DNA of 64,000 nt from JAVJSF01 sp040219555 (GCA_040219555.1 JAVJSF010000015.1:111723-175722), one strand, 5' to 3'. Shown: positions 8,765-16,974, counted from the stretch's first letter. Numbers and translations: made by a program. Notes: generated by a model not told the origin, from the letters alone.

Positions 8765-9719
8765 AGACCCGGCTGCGGCGGGGCACCAGGAACACCTGGT
8801 CGCCGCTCTGGAGGGCCATCTGGTCGGCCGCGTCGCGCGTGACCTGCGCGGCCAGCTCGGACCCGTCGTCGGTGCGCAGCTCGACCCGCACCTCGAAGCC
8901 CAGGTGGATGACGCGCTGCACGTGGGCGCGGGTGGCCGAGCCCTCGCCGTCGTGTGCGGCCAGCTCGAGGTCATGGGGGCGCACGTAGTGTTCGCCGAGA
9001 CGCGTGATGGGACCGATGAAGGTCATCACGAACTCGTTGACCGGGTCCTCGTAGAGCTCGCGTGGAGCGCCCACCTGCTGGATGGTCCCCCGGTCCATGA
9101 CCGCGATCGTGTCGGCCACCTCCATGGCCTCCTCCTGATCGTGGGTCACCAGCACGGTGGTCTGGTGCACCTCCTCGTGGAGGCGGCGCAGCCAGCTGCG
9201 CAGGTCCTTGCGCACGCGGGCGTCGAGCGCCCCGAAGGGCTCGTCCAGCAGCAGCACCTTGGGCTCCACCGCCAGGGCGCGGGCCAGGGCCATGCGCTGG
9301 CGCTGGCCGCCGGAGAGCTGGCTGGGATAGCGGTCGGCCATGCCGTCCAGTTGCACCAGGTGGATCAGCTCGTCCACCTTCTCGCGGATCTCCGCCTTCG
9401 GCCGCTTGCGGATGGAGAGCCCGAAGGCCACGTTGTCGCGCACCGTGAGGTGCTTGAAGGCCGCGTAGTGCTGGAACACGAAGCCCACCCCGCGCTTCTG
9501 GGGCGGGAAGGACGTGGCGTCCTCTCCCGAGATCTCCACCTTGCCGGTGTCCGGGAACTCGAGGCCGGCGATGACGCGCAGCAGGGTCGACTTGCCGGAG
9601 CCCGAGGGCCCCAGCAGCGCGGTCAGCGACCCGCCCGGCACGTCGATGCTCACATCGTCGAGAGCCACGAAGTCGCCGAAGCGCTTGTTGACGTTACGGA
9701 CCGTGATGGCCACCGCCAC
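8751..9719 (-). CDS. cysA: Sulfate/thiosulfate ABC transporter ATP-binding protein
   Basis: 322-residue ATPase that powers sulfate import. Walker A GPSGSGKST, signature LSGGQRQRMALARAL and Walker B VLLLDEPFGALDA are complete, and the C-terminal part (from about residue 235) is a TOBE-like domain. The Q-loop region FVFQHYAAF is also typical of CysA. Last gene of the operon sbp-cysT-cysW-cysA; its start lies inside the 3' end of cysW (26-nt overlap). Assignment rests on the operon with sbp and two CysT/W permeases. Confidence 0.93.
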   Translation of the reverse strand: MAVAITVRNVNKRFGDFVALDDVSIDVPGGSLTALLGPSGSGKSTLLRVIAGLEFPDTGKVEISGEDATSFPPQKRGVGFVFQHYAAFKHLTVRDNVAFGLSIRKRPKAEIREKVDELIHLVQLDGMADRYPSQLSGGQRQRMALARALAVEPKVLLLDEPFGALDARVRKDLRSWLRRLHEEVHQTTVLVTHDQEEAMEVADTIAVMDRGTIQQVGAPRELYEDPVNEFVMTFIGPITRLGEHYVRPHDLELAAHDGEGSATRAHVQRVIHLGFEVRVELRTDDGSELAAQVTRDAADQMALQSGDQVFLVPRRSRVFSSS

Positions 9720-10584
9720 CGCCCTTCCTGTTCAGGAGGTTCATCAGCAGTACCACGAGCAGCGCCAGCACCGCGAGCACCATGGACGAACCGTAGGCCG
9801 CCACGTAGTCGAAGCCCTGGAAGCGTTCCTCCACGTGGAGGGTGAGCGTCTCGGTGCGCTCGGCGATGCCGCCCGAGACCACGCGCACCGCGCCGTACTC
9901 GCCCAGGGCGCGCGCCGTGGTGAGGACCACGCCGTAGATGATGCCCCAGCGGATCGCCGGCAGCGTGATGCGCCAGAAGGTCTGCATCGCCCCCGCACCC
10001 AGGGTGGAGGCCGCCTCCTCCTGGTCGGAGCCCACCTCGCGCAGCACCGGCACCACCTCGCGCACCACGAAGGGCAGCGAGATGAAGATGGTGGCCAGCA
10101 CCATCGAGGGCAGCGCGAAGACCACCTGGATGTCCAGTTCGCCCAGCGCAGGCCCGAACCAGCCGTTGCGCCCCCAGACCAGCACGATCGCCAGCCCGAC
10201 CACCACCGGCGAGAGGGCCAGCGGCAGGTCGATGAGGGCCGCGATCAGCGGGCGCCCGGGTACGCGCCGGCGCACCAGGATCAGCGCGGCCGCCACGCCG
10301 AAGACCGCGTTCAGCGGCACCGCGATCAGCGCGATCAGGATCGTCAGGTAGAGGGCGTGCAGCGCCGCCGGGGTGGTGACCGCCGCCCAGGCCTCGCCGG
10401 CCCCCGATGCGAAGGTGTTGTAGAAGACCAGCGCCAGCGGCCCCAGCAGCAGGGCGGCCACATAGGCCAGGGCCAGCACCCGCAGACCGATGCGCACCCC
10501 GGCCCCACGGCGCTCGCGCCGGCGCGCCGAGGCGACGGGGTCGATGCCGTCGGCGTGCGGCGCCTGCGAGGCCTCAGCGTGCAT
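9694..10584 (-). CDS. cysW: Sulfate ABC transporter permease CysW
   Basis: 296-residue inner-membrane subunit with about six helices. The binding-protein-dependent transport motif (EAASTLGAGAMQTFWRITLP, followed by IRWGIIYGV) couples to CysA. ALGEYGAVRVVSGG near the C-terminus is characteristic of the CysW family. The basic N-terminus carries about 25 extra residues and the C-terminus is Gly/His-rich. It overlaps cysT by 11 nt and cysA by 26 nt. Confidence 0.92.
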   Translation of the reverse strand: MHAEASQAPHADGIDPVASARRRERRGAGVRIGLRVLALAYVAALLLGPLALVFYNTFASGAGEAWAAVTTPAALHALYLTILIALIAVPLNAVFGVAAALILVRRRVPGRPLIAALIDLPLALSPVVVGLAIVLVWGRNGWFGPALGELDIQVVFALPSMVLATIFISLPFVVREVVPVLREVGSDQEEAASTLGAGAMQTFWRITLPAIRWGIIYGVVLTTARALGEYGAVRVVSGGIAERTETLTLHVEERFQGFDYVAAYGSSMVLAVLALLVVLLMNLLNRKGGGGGHHGP

Positions 10585-11404
10585 GGCGCGAGGTGAAGCG
10601 CTCGAGGGCGGACAGGGCCAGCAGCGCCGAGAGCGACAGCACCAGCAGCAGCACCGACACCGCCGCGGCGCCGGTGCGGTTGTCGGACTCGATCTGGCTG
10701 TAGATGTAGAACGAGGCCACCTGGTCCTGGAACGGGATGTTCCCGGTGATCAGCACCAGCGAGCCGAACTCGCCCAGCGCGCGCGAGAAGGCGAGGCCAC
10801 AACCGCCGATGATCGCCGGCAGCAGGTTCGGGAAGATCACCCGCGTGAACACCGTCAGCGGGCCGGCGCCGAGGGAGGCCGCCGCCTGCTCCATGTCGCG
10901 GTCCATCTCCAGCAGCACCGGCTGCACCGAGCGGACCACGAACGGCATGGTCACCAGCAGCAGCGCCAGGACGATGCCGGCCTGCGTGAAGGCCACGTTG
11001 ATCCCGATGGGGCCGCGCGGGCCGTACAGGGCCAGCAGCGTGAGGCCGGCCACGATCGTGGGCAGGGCGAAGGGCAGGTCGATCAGCGAGTTGACGATGC
11101 CGCGGCCGGGGAAGCGGTCGCGCACCAGCACCCAGGCGATGACGGTGCCCATCACGGCGTTGATGAGCATGACGATCGCCGACAGCTTGATGGTGAGCCA
11201 CACGGCCGACAGGGCCTGGTGGTTGGTGATGGCGTCCCAGAAGCCGCTCCAGCCCCCCTCGAACGCGCCCCCGGTGAGGGCCGCCAGCGGGATCAGCACG
11301 ATCAGGCTCATGTAGAGCACGGCGACCCCCACCCCGATGGGCGCGCCGGCCCGGCGGCCGAACGTGATGCGCGGGCGATCCGCCCCCATGCCGCGGGCGC
11401 TCAT
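10574..11404 (-). CDS. cysT: Sulfate ABC transporter permease CysT/CysU
   Basis: 276-residue partner of CysW. The motif EQAAASLGAGPLTVFTRVIFP is the EAA-type coupling loop, and LGEFGSLVLITGNIPFQDQV is a family-specific stretch. Six hydrophobic segments are evident. It overlaps the stop of sbp by 4 nt (ATGA), and its own stop overlaps cysW. Function: forms the sulfate channel with CysW. Confidence 0.92.
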   Translation of the reverse strand: MSARGMGADRPRITFGRRAGAPIGVGVAVLYMSLIVLIPLAALTGGAFEGGWSGFWDAITNHQALSAVWLTIKLSAIVMLINAVMGTVIAWVLVRDRFPGRGIVNSLIDLPFALPTIVAGLTLLALYGPRGPIGINVAFTQAGIVLALLLVTMPFVVRSVQPVLLEMDRDMEQAAASLGAGPLTVFTRVIFPNLLPAIIGGCGLAFSRALGEFGSLVLITGNIPFQDQVASFYIYSQIESDNRTGAAAVSVLLLVLSLSALLALSALERFTSRHAR

Positions 11405-12408
11405 CGGTCGTCCCCCGGGAACAGTTCCTGGCCGCCGAAGATGCGGTTCATGTGGCCGTCCGGCCCGAAGAAGTCCGCGCGAAAGCGCTCCCAGCCGCCC
11501 AGCGTTCCGTCGACCGTGAACAGCCCCGGGGGCACCGGGTAGGCGCCCGCGTGGCGCGCGGCCACCTCGGGCAGCACCGAGCGGTAACCCTTCCGCGCGA
11601 AGACCTCCTGCGCGGGCTCGCTGAGCGCGTAGTCCACGAAGGCGCGCGCGGCCAGGGGGTCGGCCGCCTCGGCGCTGACGGCGATCGGGTGCTGGATCAG
11701 CACCGTCTGATCGGGCACCACGTAGTCCACCGCCTCACCCTTCTGGCGGGCGATGACCGCCTCGCTCTCGTAGGCCACCAGGACATCGCCCTTGCCCGCG
11801 CTGAAGACCTGGAGCGCCTCGCGCGAGCCCTTGGGCTGGACGACGACGTTGTCGAACACGGCGGCCAGGTGGCTCAGCGCATCCTCGTGCGAGCCGCCGC
11901 GGACCAGTTCGGCCCCGTAGATGGCCGCCACGTTCCACTGGGCGCCACCGGAGCTGAGCGGATTGGGGGTCACCACCTCCACGTCGTCGCGCAGCAGGTC
12001 GTCCCAGTCGCGGATGTCCTTGGGGTTGCCCTCGCGCACCGCCAGCACCACCACCGAGGTGCTCACGAATCCGTCGGTGGGACCCTGGTCCCAGTCGGCA
12101 GCGACGATCCCGTCGTCCACCAGGCGGTCGATGTCCGGCGCCAGGGCCAGGGCCAGCACGTCGGCCTGGAGGCCGTTCTCGGCCGCCCGGCTCTGATCGC
12201 CCGAGGGGCCGTACGACTGGCGCACGGGCACCCCGGCGGCCGCCGGGGTGTCGCGGAATGCGGGTATGACCTCCTCGTAGACCTCGCGCGGGGTGGTGTA
12301 GGCCAGCAGCGTCACGCCGTCGTCGCCGCCGATGCAGCCCACGCCGAGGCCCACCACGGATGCGGCGACGATGATCGCGGCGACGATGCGCCCGACGCGG
12401 CTGCGGAT
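11401..12408 (-). CDS. sbp: Sulfate-binding lipoprotein, non-canonical start
   Basis: Periplasm-side or cell-surface sulfate receptor for the cys operon, about 335 residues. The motif YGPSGDQSRAAENGLQADVL and the following LALAPDIDRL match Sbp/CysP. The N-terminus has a signal peptide (IRSRVGRIVAAIIVAASVVG) ending in the lipobox GVGC. Oddity: the frame has no ATG, GTG or TTG before the signal peptide. The only canonical start, GTG 12357, would cut away most of the signal peptide and has no ribosome-binding site. GGAGG at 12417-12421 is spaced 8 nt from an ATC codon at 12406-12408, which I take as a provisional start; a sequencing frameshift is the alternative. Confidence 0.85.
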   Translation of the reverse strand: MRSRVGRIVAAIIVAASVVGLGVGCIGGDDGVTLLAYTTPREVYEEVIPAFRDTPAAAGVPVRQSYGPSGDQSRAAENGLQADVLALALAPDIDRLVDDGIVAADWDQGPTDGFVSTSVVVLAVREGNPKDIRDWDDLLRDDVEVVTPNPLSSGGAQWNVAAIYGAELVRGGSHEDALSHLAAVFDNVVVQPKGSREALQVFSAGKGDVLVAYESEAVIARQKGEAVDYVVPDQTVLIQHPIAVSAEAADPLAARAFVDYALSEPAQEVFARKGYRSVLPEVAARHAGAYPVPPGLFTVDGTLGGWERFRADFFGPDGHMNRIFGGQELFPGDDR

Positions 12409-12430
12409 GAGCCCACCCTCCTCGGCGGCC

Positions 12431-12458
12431 GTAAACCCGCGAAAGGAGCAAGGTTTAC
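12431..12458 (-). promoter_or_regulatory. Inverted repeat in the leader of the cys operon
   Basis: GTAAACC (12431-12437) and GGTTTAC (12452-12458) are perfect complements around a 14-nt loop, immediately ahead of the sbp ribosome-binding site. It could form a hairpin in the mRNA leader or be a regulator site. The loop contains no recognised riboswitch core. Confidence 0.4.
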
Positions 12459-12465
12459 CGGTAGA

Positions 12466-13140
12466 TCAGATCAGCTTATTCCGAGAATAAGTCGGCGCAT
12501 CCTGAAGCGCGACCGCGCCGGTGTCAAGGGAACCCACCGGTGGGCCGTGGGACACCCTCACCCGCAGGGCGTACCGGTGCAGCAGGCGCAGCAGCGCGGG
12601 GCCCGCGACCAGCGCGATGACCACGTTCCCCGCGGCGTGGGCCACCTCGAAGGGGACGCTGCGCCCCGAGACCACCAGGAATGCCGCCCAGCTCACATCG
12701 GGCCCGAAGACCGCCAGCGACCACAGGTTCATGGCCCAGCCGAAGGCCATCCCCCACAGCGCGCCGAGGGCGGCCAGGCCGATGGGGTTGCGGCACAGGT
12801 GCGCGAGCAGCGCACCCGACACGCCCACCGCGCCCCACAGGGCCATCTGCGCCGGCGTCCAGGCCCCCTGGCCGAGGAAGCCGTTGGAGATCAGCGCCGC
12901 CACCGGACCCACCGCCAGACCCGCGCGCACGCCGAGCGCCGCCCCGGCGACCAGGCAGATGACGGTGACCGGCTGGATGGAGGGGATGGGCGCGAACAGC
13001 ACCCGGCCGGCCGCCGCGACGGCGCCCAGGGTGGCCACGAGGGCCAGTTCCTTGGGCCCGCCGCGGTCGCGCTCGATCGCCACGAGCCCCAGGGCCACGA
13101 CGGCCAGCACCGACACCACGATCATCGCGGCGGCGCTCAT
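12466..13140 (-). CDS. ECF transporter S component (substrate-binding membrane subunit)
   Basis: 224-residue polytopic protein that gives the ECF importer its substrate specificity. About six helices; the N-terminal part (KELALVATLGAVAAAGRVLF, then APIPSIQPVTVICLVAGAAL) and a NGFLGQGAWTPAQM loop are typical of S components of the CbrT-like/DUF6580-like type, as I recall them. Its ATG overlaps the stop of the double-ATPase gene by 4 nt. Together with the DUF4430 lipoprotein at the head of the operon, it points to a cobalamin or related corrinoid as substrate, by inference. The C-terminal 25 residues look less conserved and contain the palindrome used by the cys promoter. Confidence 0.8.
   Translation of the reverse strand: MSAAAMIVVSVLAVVALGLVAIERDRGGPKELALVATLGAVAAAGRVLFAPIPSIQPVTVICLVAGAALGVRAGLAVGPVAALISNGFLGQGAWTPAQMALWGAVGVSGALLAHLCRNPIGLAALGALWGMAFGWAMNLWSLAVFGPDVSWAAFLVVSGRSVPFEVAHAAGNVVIALVAGPALLRLLHRYALRVRVSHGPPVGSLDTGAVALQDAPTYSRNKLI
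12475..12491. promoter_or_regulatory. Perfect palindrome upstream of the cys operon
   Basis: CTTATTC-CGA-GAATAAG has two exact 7-bp arms around 3 bp. It is AT-rich in a GC-rich genome and lies about 67 nt before sbp, overlapping the last codons of the S-component gene. It is a good candidate operator for a dimeric sulfur regulator, though the cognate protein is not in the window. Confidence 0.5.
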
Positions 13141-14507
13141 GCGCGTCGTGCCACCAGGTCGATGCGGAGGATCCGGTCGGCCGCCGTCGCCGCGAACCCG
13201 GCGTCGTGGGTGATCAGCAGCACCGCCGCCCCCGCCGCGGCCCGGTCGGCGAGCACCGAGGCCAGCACCGCCTTGCGGGACGGATCCATCCCGCGGGTGG
13301 GCTCGTCGAGGATCAGGACACCCGGCTCGGACACCAGCAGCGCGGCCAGCGCCACCCGCTCGCGCTCGCCCACCGACAGGTCCAGCGGATGCCTGCCGGC
13401 CAGGCCGGTCAGGTCGAAGCGCTCCAGGGCGGCGGCCACCCGCGCGGCGCTCTCGGCCTCGGACACCCCCAGGCGGGCCAGCGCGTAGGCGACCTCGTGG
13501 TCCACGCGCTCGGTCAGCAGGTGGCGGCCCGGGTCCTGGGGGACCATCGCCACGCCCGGGAAGCGCCGCTCGGCCGGGAGCGCGGTGACGTCCTCGCCGT
13601 CCAGCAGCACCCGGCCGGCCTCGGGGGGGTGTAGCCCCACCGCCACCCGGGCCAGCAGGCTCTTGCCGGAGCCGTTCGCCCCGCGCAGTGCGGTCACCTC
13701 GCCGGCGCGCAACTCCAGTCCGGCGTCGGCGAACACGGGGCGCCCGTCGTACCCGGCCCGGATGCCCTCCATGGACAGGCGCACCTGGCCCGGGACCACG
13801 GGCGCGCGGGAGCCGGAGGCGGCGGCTCCGGGCCCCTCGGCGAGAAGGCCGCCCGAGACGCGCCACACGCGGTCGGCGAGGCCGCGCACACGCTCCGCTC
13901 GGTGCTCGGCGATGACCACCCCGGCGCCGCCGTCGGCCAGCGCGCGCACCACGGTGCCGAGCGACGCGGCGCCGTCGTCGTCCATCTGCGAGGTGGGCTC
14001 GTCCAGCAGCAGCAGGGCCGGCCCGCACGCCAGCACCGAGGCCACCGCCACCCGCTGGCGCTCCCCGCCGGAGAGGGTGGCGATGCGCCGGTCGCGCAGA
14101 TGGCCGGCGCCGACCGCGTCGAGCGCGGCCTCGACCCGGGCCGGGATGTCGCGGGCCGGGTGGCCGGCGCTCTCGGGCCCGAAGGCCACATCGCGCCACA
14201 CGGCGCCCATGACCGCCTGCGACTCGGGATCCTGGAACACCATCCCCGCGGCCCGCGCCACCCGGGCGGCCGGCGCCTCCATGGTGTCCATCCCGGCCAC
14301 CACCACCCGGCCGGCGAAACGGCCCCCGTGGAAGTGCGGCACCGATCCCGACAGCGCGCGCAGCAGGGTCGACTTGCCACCCCCCGAGGGACCCTCGATC
14401 AGGGCAACCTCGCCGGCGGCCACGTCGAGGTCGACCCCGGCCAGGGCCGGGGCCGAGGCGCCCCCGTAGGCGAACGAGAGCCCGCGTGCGCTGGCGAGGA
14501 TGCTCAC
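13137..14507 (-). CDS. ECF transporter double ATP-binding protein (EcfA1-EcfA2 fusion)
   Basis: 456 residues holding two complete ABC ATPase domains in one chain. First: Walker A GPSGGGKST near residue 40, signature LSGGERQRVAVAS, Walker B LLLLDEPTSQMD. Second: Walker A GANGSGKS near 290, signature LSVGERERVALAA, Walker B VLILDEPTRGMDP. The SQMD after the first Walker B is typical of ECF-type ATPases. GTG start overlaps the stop of the T component by 4 nt and its stop overlaps the S component ATG, so the operon is tightly coupled. It drives import using ATP. Fused forms occur in several actinobacteria. Confidence 0.9.
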   Translation of the reverse strand: MSILASARGLSFAYGGASAPALAGVDLDVAAGEVALIEGPSGGGKSTLLRALSGSVPHFHGGRFAGRVVVAGMDTMEAPAARVARAAGMVFQDPESQAVMGAVWRDVAFGPESAGHPARDIPARVEAALDAVGAGHLRDRRIATLSGGERQRVAVASVLACGPALLLLDEPTSQMDDDGAASLGTVVRALADGGAGVVIAEHRAERVRGLADRVWRVSGGLLAEGPGAAASGSRAPVVPGQVRLSMEGIRAGYDGRPVFADAGLELRAGEVTALRGANGSGKSLLARVAVGLHPPEAGRVLLDGEDVTALPAERRFPGVAMVPQDPGRHLLTERVDHEVAYALARLGVSEAESAARVAAALERFDLTGLAGRHPLDLSVGERERVALAALLVSEPGVLILDEPTRGMDPSRKAVLASVLADRAAAGAAVLLITHDAGFAATAADRILRIDLVARRA

Positions 14508-15367
14508 GCCTCCGCCGGCCGGCGCAGCAGCAGGGCCAGCCCGGCGAGCGCCGCCAGGCTGGCGGCCGCGAGCGCGGGGGCGGCGCCTGTCAGCGCATCG
14601 TCCATCACCGGATAGAACGCGTAGTCGCCACCGCCGGCGACCGCCAGCACGGCGACGGCGGTCAGGGCCAGCCCCGCCCCCAGCGCGCCCCACTCCTCGC
14701 GCGTGTACGCGCGCTCGGGCATGCGCGTGCGCGGGCCCGCGGCGTACCCCCGGGCCACCATGGCCTCGGCGACGTCCAGACCGCGCTCGAGCCCGGATCC
14801 CAGCAGCGGCAGGGCCAGGGGCGCGGCGCGGCGCGCCCGGGCCAGCCGGCCGCCGGTGGCCAGGTCCAGGCCGCGCAGCCGGGCGGTCTCGCCGATGCTG
14901 CGCGCGTCGCGCTGGAGGGTGGGCAACAACCGGGCGGCCAGGGCGCAGGTGAGGGCCGAGCGCGGCGCCACGCGGGCCACCTGGGCCTGCAGGCGATCGG
15001 CGTCCACGTGCGCCAGGGCGGCGCCCAGCAGCAGGGCCACCGCCAGCAGGCGCGCGCCCATGGCCAGGCCCATCCCCAGTTCCTCGAGCGTGATCTCGAG
15101 GTCGAAGATGGGGATCTCGGGCCCGCGCCACAGGATCAGGTCCCCCTCGGCGGAGACGAACGGGTTGAGCAGCGCCACGCCCGCCCCGGCCACGAGGCCC
15201 GCGCCCAGCAGCCAGCGCGCCACGCGCCCGGGGGCCGACCACAGCAGGGCGGCGGCGCCGGCCACCAGCGCCAGCAGCACCAGAGGGTGGTCGGTCAGGA
15301 AGGCCAGTGCGCTCGCGGCCGCCACCGGCACCAGCACCGCACCCGGCGCGCGGCGCCCCTCACCCAT
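14504..15367 (-). CDS. ECF transporter transmembrane (T) component
   Basis: 287-residue membrane protein linking the ATPases to the S component. It has about five to six hydrophobic segments. In the C-terminal half it carries EAMVARGYAAG, corresponding to the conserved Ala-Arg-Gly motifs that contact the ATPase grooves, plus ETARLRGLDLA, a second such motif. ATG 15367 was chosen over the more upstream Met at 15424, because the upstream residues are basic junk that overlaps the DUF4430 gene; the overlap with that gene is then 8 nt. Confidence 0.88.
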   Translation of the reverse strand: MGEGRRAPGAVLVPVAAASALAFLTDHPLVLLALVAGAAALLWSAPGRVARWLLGAGLVAGAGVALLNPFVSAEGDLILWRGPEIPIFDLEITLEELGMGLAMGARLLAVALLLGAALAHVDADRLQAQVARVAPRSALTCALAARLLPTLQRDARSIGETARLRGLDLATGGRLARARRAAPLALPLLGSGLERGLDVAEAMVARGYAAGPRTRMPERAYTREEWGALGAGLALTAVAVLAVAGGGDYAFYPVMDDALTGAAPALAAASLAALAGLALLLRRPAEA

Positions 15368-16280
15368 CGCCGGCCCTCCCGCCGGCCGCCAGCACCGCTC
15401 CCTCGCCGTCGAACGCCAGCGCATAGGCCCCGAGCAGCAGGGCCGGGTCGCCGGCGATGGCGTCGGCGGCGGCCCGCGCGGAGCCGGCGTCCAGGCCGGC
15501 CACGAACATCGCCACGCCGTCCTCGGGGAAGTCGCCCGTGGGCACCGCGGCCACCAGCGCCCGCGCGCCGGGCACCGCGTGCCATGTGCCCTCCGCGGGA
15601 TCCAGCGACTCCACGTCCCCGCCGGAGATGCGCATGGTCAGGCCCGCAAGATGCGGGTCGGCGACGGCGCGTGCCCAGGCCGGGTCGGACCCGGCGAGGT
15701 CCTCCGAGGCGCCGACGCGCACCCGCCACGGGGCGCCGGGGTCGTCGACCACCTCGGCGCCCGCCGCGGCGAGCGACTCGGCCAGCGGCGGATCGGCGTG
15801 CACCCGCGGCGCCGGCCGGGTGAACGGCGCGGGCCAGTCGCCGACCACGGCCCAGGCGTCCGAGAGAGCGCCCCACTCGCGGAAGTCCCACCACACGGCG
15901 TCGCCGTCGGCGAGCCTCACCTGGCGCGCGCCCACCGGCGAGAGGATGCCGTTGACGAACACGAACCAGTCGCGCTGGGCGCCGGCGTCGGAGACCCGGC
16001 CGAACATCTCGGCGACGAAGCCGCCGCCGTACTCGGTGCGCACCTGCGCGGCCCCGCGCAGCCCGCGCATCATGCTCTGGCCGGGGGCGATGCGGGTGTC
16101 GAGCAGGGTCGTCGCGCCGTGGCCGTCGGTGATCCGCAGCGCGGCGGAGGGCGCCGCCGGGGCGGGCTCCTCCTGGGCCCGCCGCTCGCAACCTGCCAGG
16201 AGAGCCAGGATGACGATCAGGGCGGCGGCCAGCGCCCGTCGCGCGAGCGACGGGCGCACCGGGGGCGGCGCGGAGGACAT
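15360..16280 (-). CDS. DUF4430-containing lipoprotein, probable corrinoid-binding partner of the ECF importer
   Basis: 306-residue lipoprotein: hydrophobic signal with lipobox LLAGC near residue 30. Residues about 45-135 form a DUF4430 (transcobalamin C-terminal-like) domain, recognised by RDWFVFVNGILSPVGA and the following GDAVWWDFREW. The remaining C-terminal half is not assigned. As first gene of the ECF operon, it probably captures the vitamin at the surface. Its ATG is 6 nt after a TAATCT -10-like hexamer at 16287-16292 (leaderless), and the divergent sigma gene is separated by only 106 bp with a CRP-type palindrome. Confidence 0.8.
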   Translation of the reverse strand: MSSAPPPVRPSLARRALAAALIVILALLAGCERRAQEEPAPAAPSAALRITDGHGATTLLDTRIAPGQSMMRGLRGAAQVRTEYGGGFVAEMFGRVSDAGAQRDWFVFVNGILSPVGARQVRLADGDAVWWDFREWGALSDAWAVVGDWPAPFTRPAPRVHADPPLAESLAAAGAEVVDDPGAPWRVRVGASEDLAGSDPAWARAVADPHLAGLTMRISGGDVESLDPAEGTWHAVPGARALVAAVPTGDFPEDGVAMFVAGLDAGSARAAADAIAGDPALLLGAYALAFDGEGAVLAAGGRAGDG

Positions 16281-16347
16281 CGCCTCAGATTACGCGGCGC
16301 GCGCCGGCGGGCCGTGCCCGGGCGCGGCACGACCACCCGGCCGCCGG

Positions 16348-16365
16348 GTGTGATCCGCCTCACAC
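16348..16365. promoter_or_regulatory. Perfect CRP/FNR-family operator
   Basis: GTGTGA-TCCGCC-TCACAC: arms of 6 bp are exact complements, and the core TGTGA-N6-TCACA equals the classic CRP consensus. It lies between the divergent DUF4430 gene (16280, minus) and ECF sigma gene (16387, plus), close to the sigma promoter. A cAMP-receptor-type regulator (Crp/GlxR) is the likely binder. Confidence 0.75.
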
Positions 16366-16374
16366 GGCCGCGCG

Positions 16375-16380
16375 TAGACT
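16375..16380 (+). promoter_or_regulatory. -10-like hexamer of the ECF sigma operon
   Basis: TAGACT ends 6 nt before the ATG at 16387, leaving no room for a Shine-Dalgarno leader, so the message is probably leaderless. The CRP-type site is just upstream, where a bound protein would overlap the -35 region. Confidence 0.45.
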
Positions 16381-16386
16381 CCTGCG

Positions 16387-16974
16387 ATGACCCCTCCCAG
16401 GCCCCCCGATATCCCCCTGATGGCAGACGAGGATCTCCTCGCCCGCGTCGAGCGAGGCGATGCCGATGCCTTCGAGGTCATCTACGAGCGCCACTCGCGC
16501 GTGGCCTACTCGCTGGCGTACCGCCTGCTGGGTGACCGCCAAGCGGCGGAGGACCTCGTGCAGGACGCATTCCTGTCGGCGTGGCGCAACGCCACGGCCT
16601 ACTCGCCGATGAGGGGGAGCGTGCGCACGTGGCTCCTCTCGATCCTCCACAACCGGGGGATCGACAAGCTGCGGACCTCGTCGGCGATGAACCGCCGCCA
16701 GGAGGCCCTCGAGGCGATGGAGCTCCGGCGACCGCCGGCCCCCGACGCCGCCACCGAGGGCATGGAGCGGGCGATGGCCGACACCGTCCGCCGCGAGATG
16801 GGGACCCTGCCCCCGGAGCAGGTGGAAGTCCTGACGCTCGCCTACTACGGCGGGTTCACCCACCAGGAGATCGCCGAGATCCTGCAGGTGCCGCTGGGAA
16901 CCGTGAAGAGCCGTATGCGCCTGGGCCTCGACCGCCTGCGCAGAGGGGTTGGAGTGCGTGAGGTGACCCTATGA
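16387..16974 (+). CDS. ECF-family RNA polymerase sigma factor (SigK-like)
   Basis: 195 residues. Region 2 (AFEVIYERHSRVAYSLAYRL, GDRQAAEDLVQDAFLSAWR) and region 4 (LPPEQVEVLTLAYYGGFTHQ, EIAEILQVPLGTVKSRMR) are complete, separated by a linker of about 40 residues. The protein directs RNA polymerase to stress-type promoters. ATG 16387 has a -10-like element 6 nt upstream. Its stop overlaps the ATG of the RskA-type anti-sigma gene by 4 nt, the usual operon arrangement for this group. Confidence 0.93.
   Translation: MTPPRPPDIPLMADEDLLARVERGDADAFEVIYERHSRVAYSLAYRLLGDRQAAEDLVQDAFLSAWRNATAYSPMRGSVRTWLLSILHNRGIDKLRTSSAMNRRQEALEAMELRRPPAPDAATEGMERAMADTVRREMGTLPPEQVEVLTLAYYGGFTHQEIAEILQVPLGTVKSRMRLGLDRLRRGVGVREVTL

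Noticed and set aside
11735..12451. Minus-strand frame of 238 codons overlapping sbp, starting at a TTG at 12451
   Set aside because: Arg/Gly-rich, no family motifs; its frame is displaced by one base from the true sbp frame. It would matter only if the sbp start region has a sequencing indel.
14486..15823. Long plus-strand open frame (445 codons) opposite the ECF genes
   Set aside because: It is antisense to the T component and DUF4430 genes, whose motifs are clear. The composition (Gln/Arg/His-rich) is that of antisense translation in GC-rich DNA; many similar frames across the window were left out for the same reason.
16281..16386. Cobalamin riboswitch before the ECF operon
   Set aside because: The gap is only 106 bp and holds no B12-box-like GCCACTG or typical stems; the DUF4430 promoter also seems leaderless.
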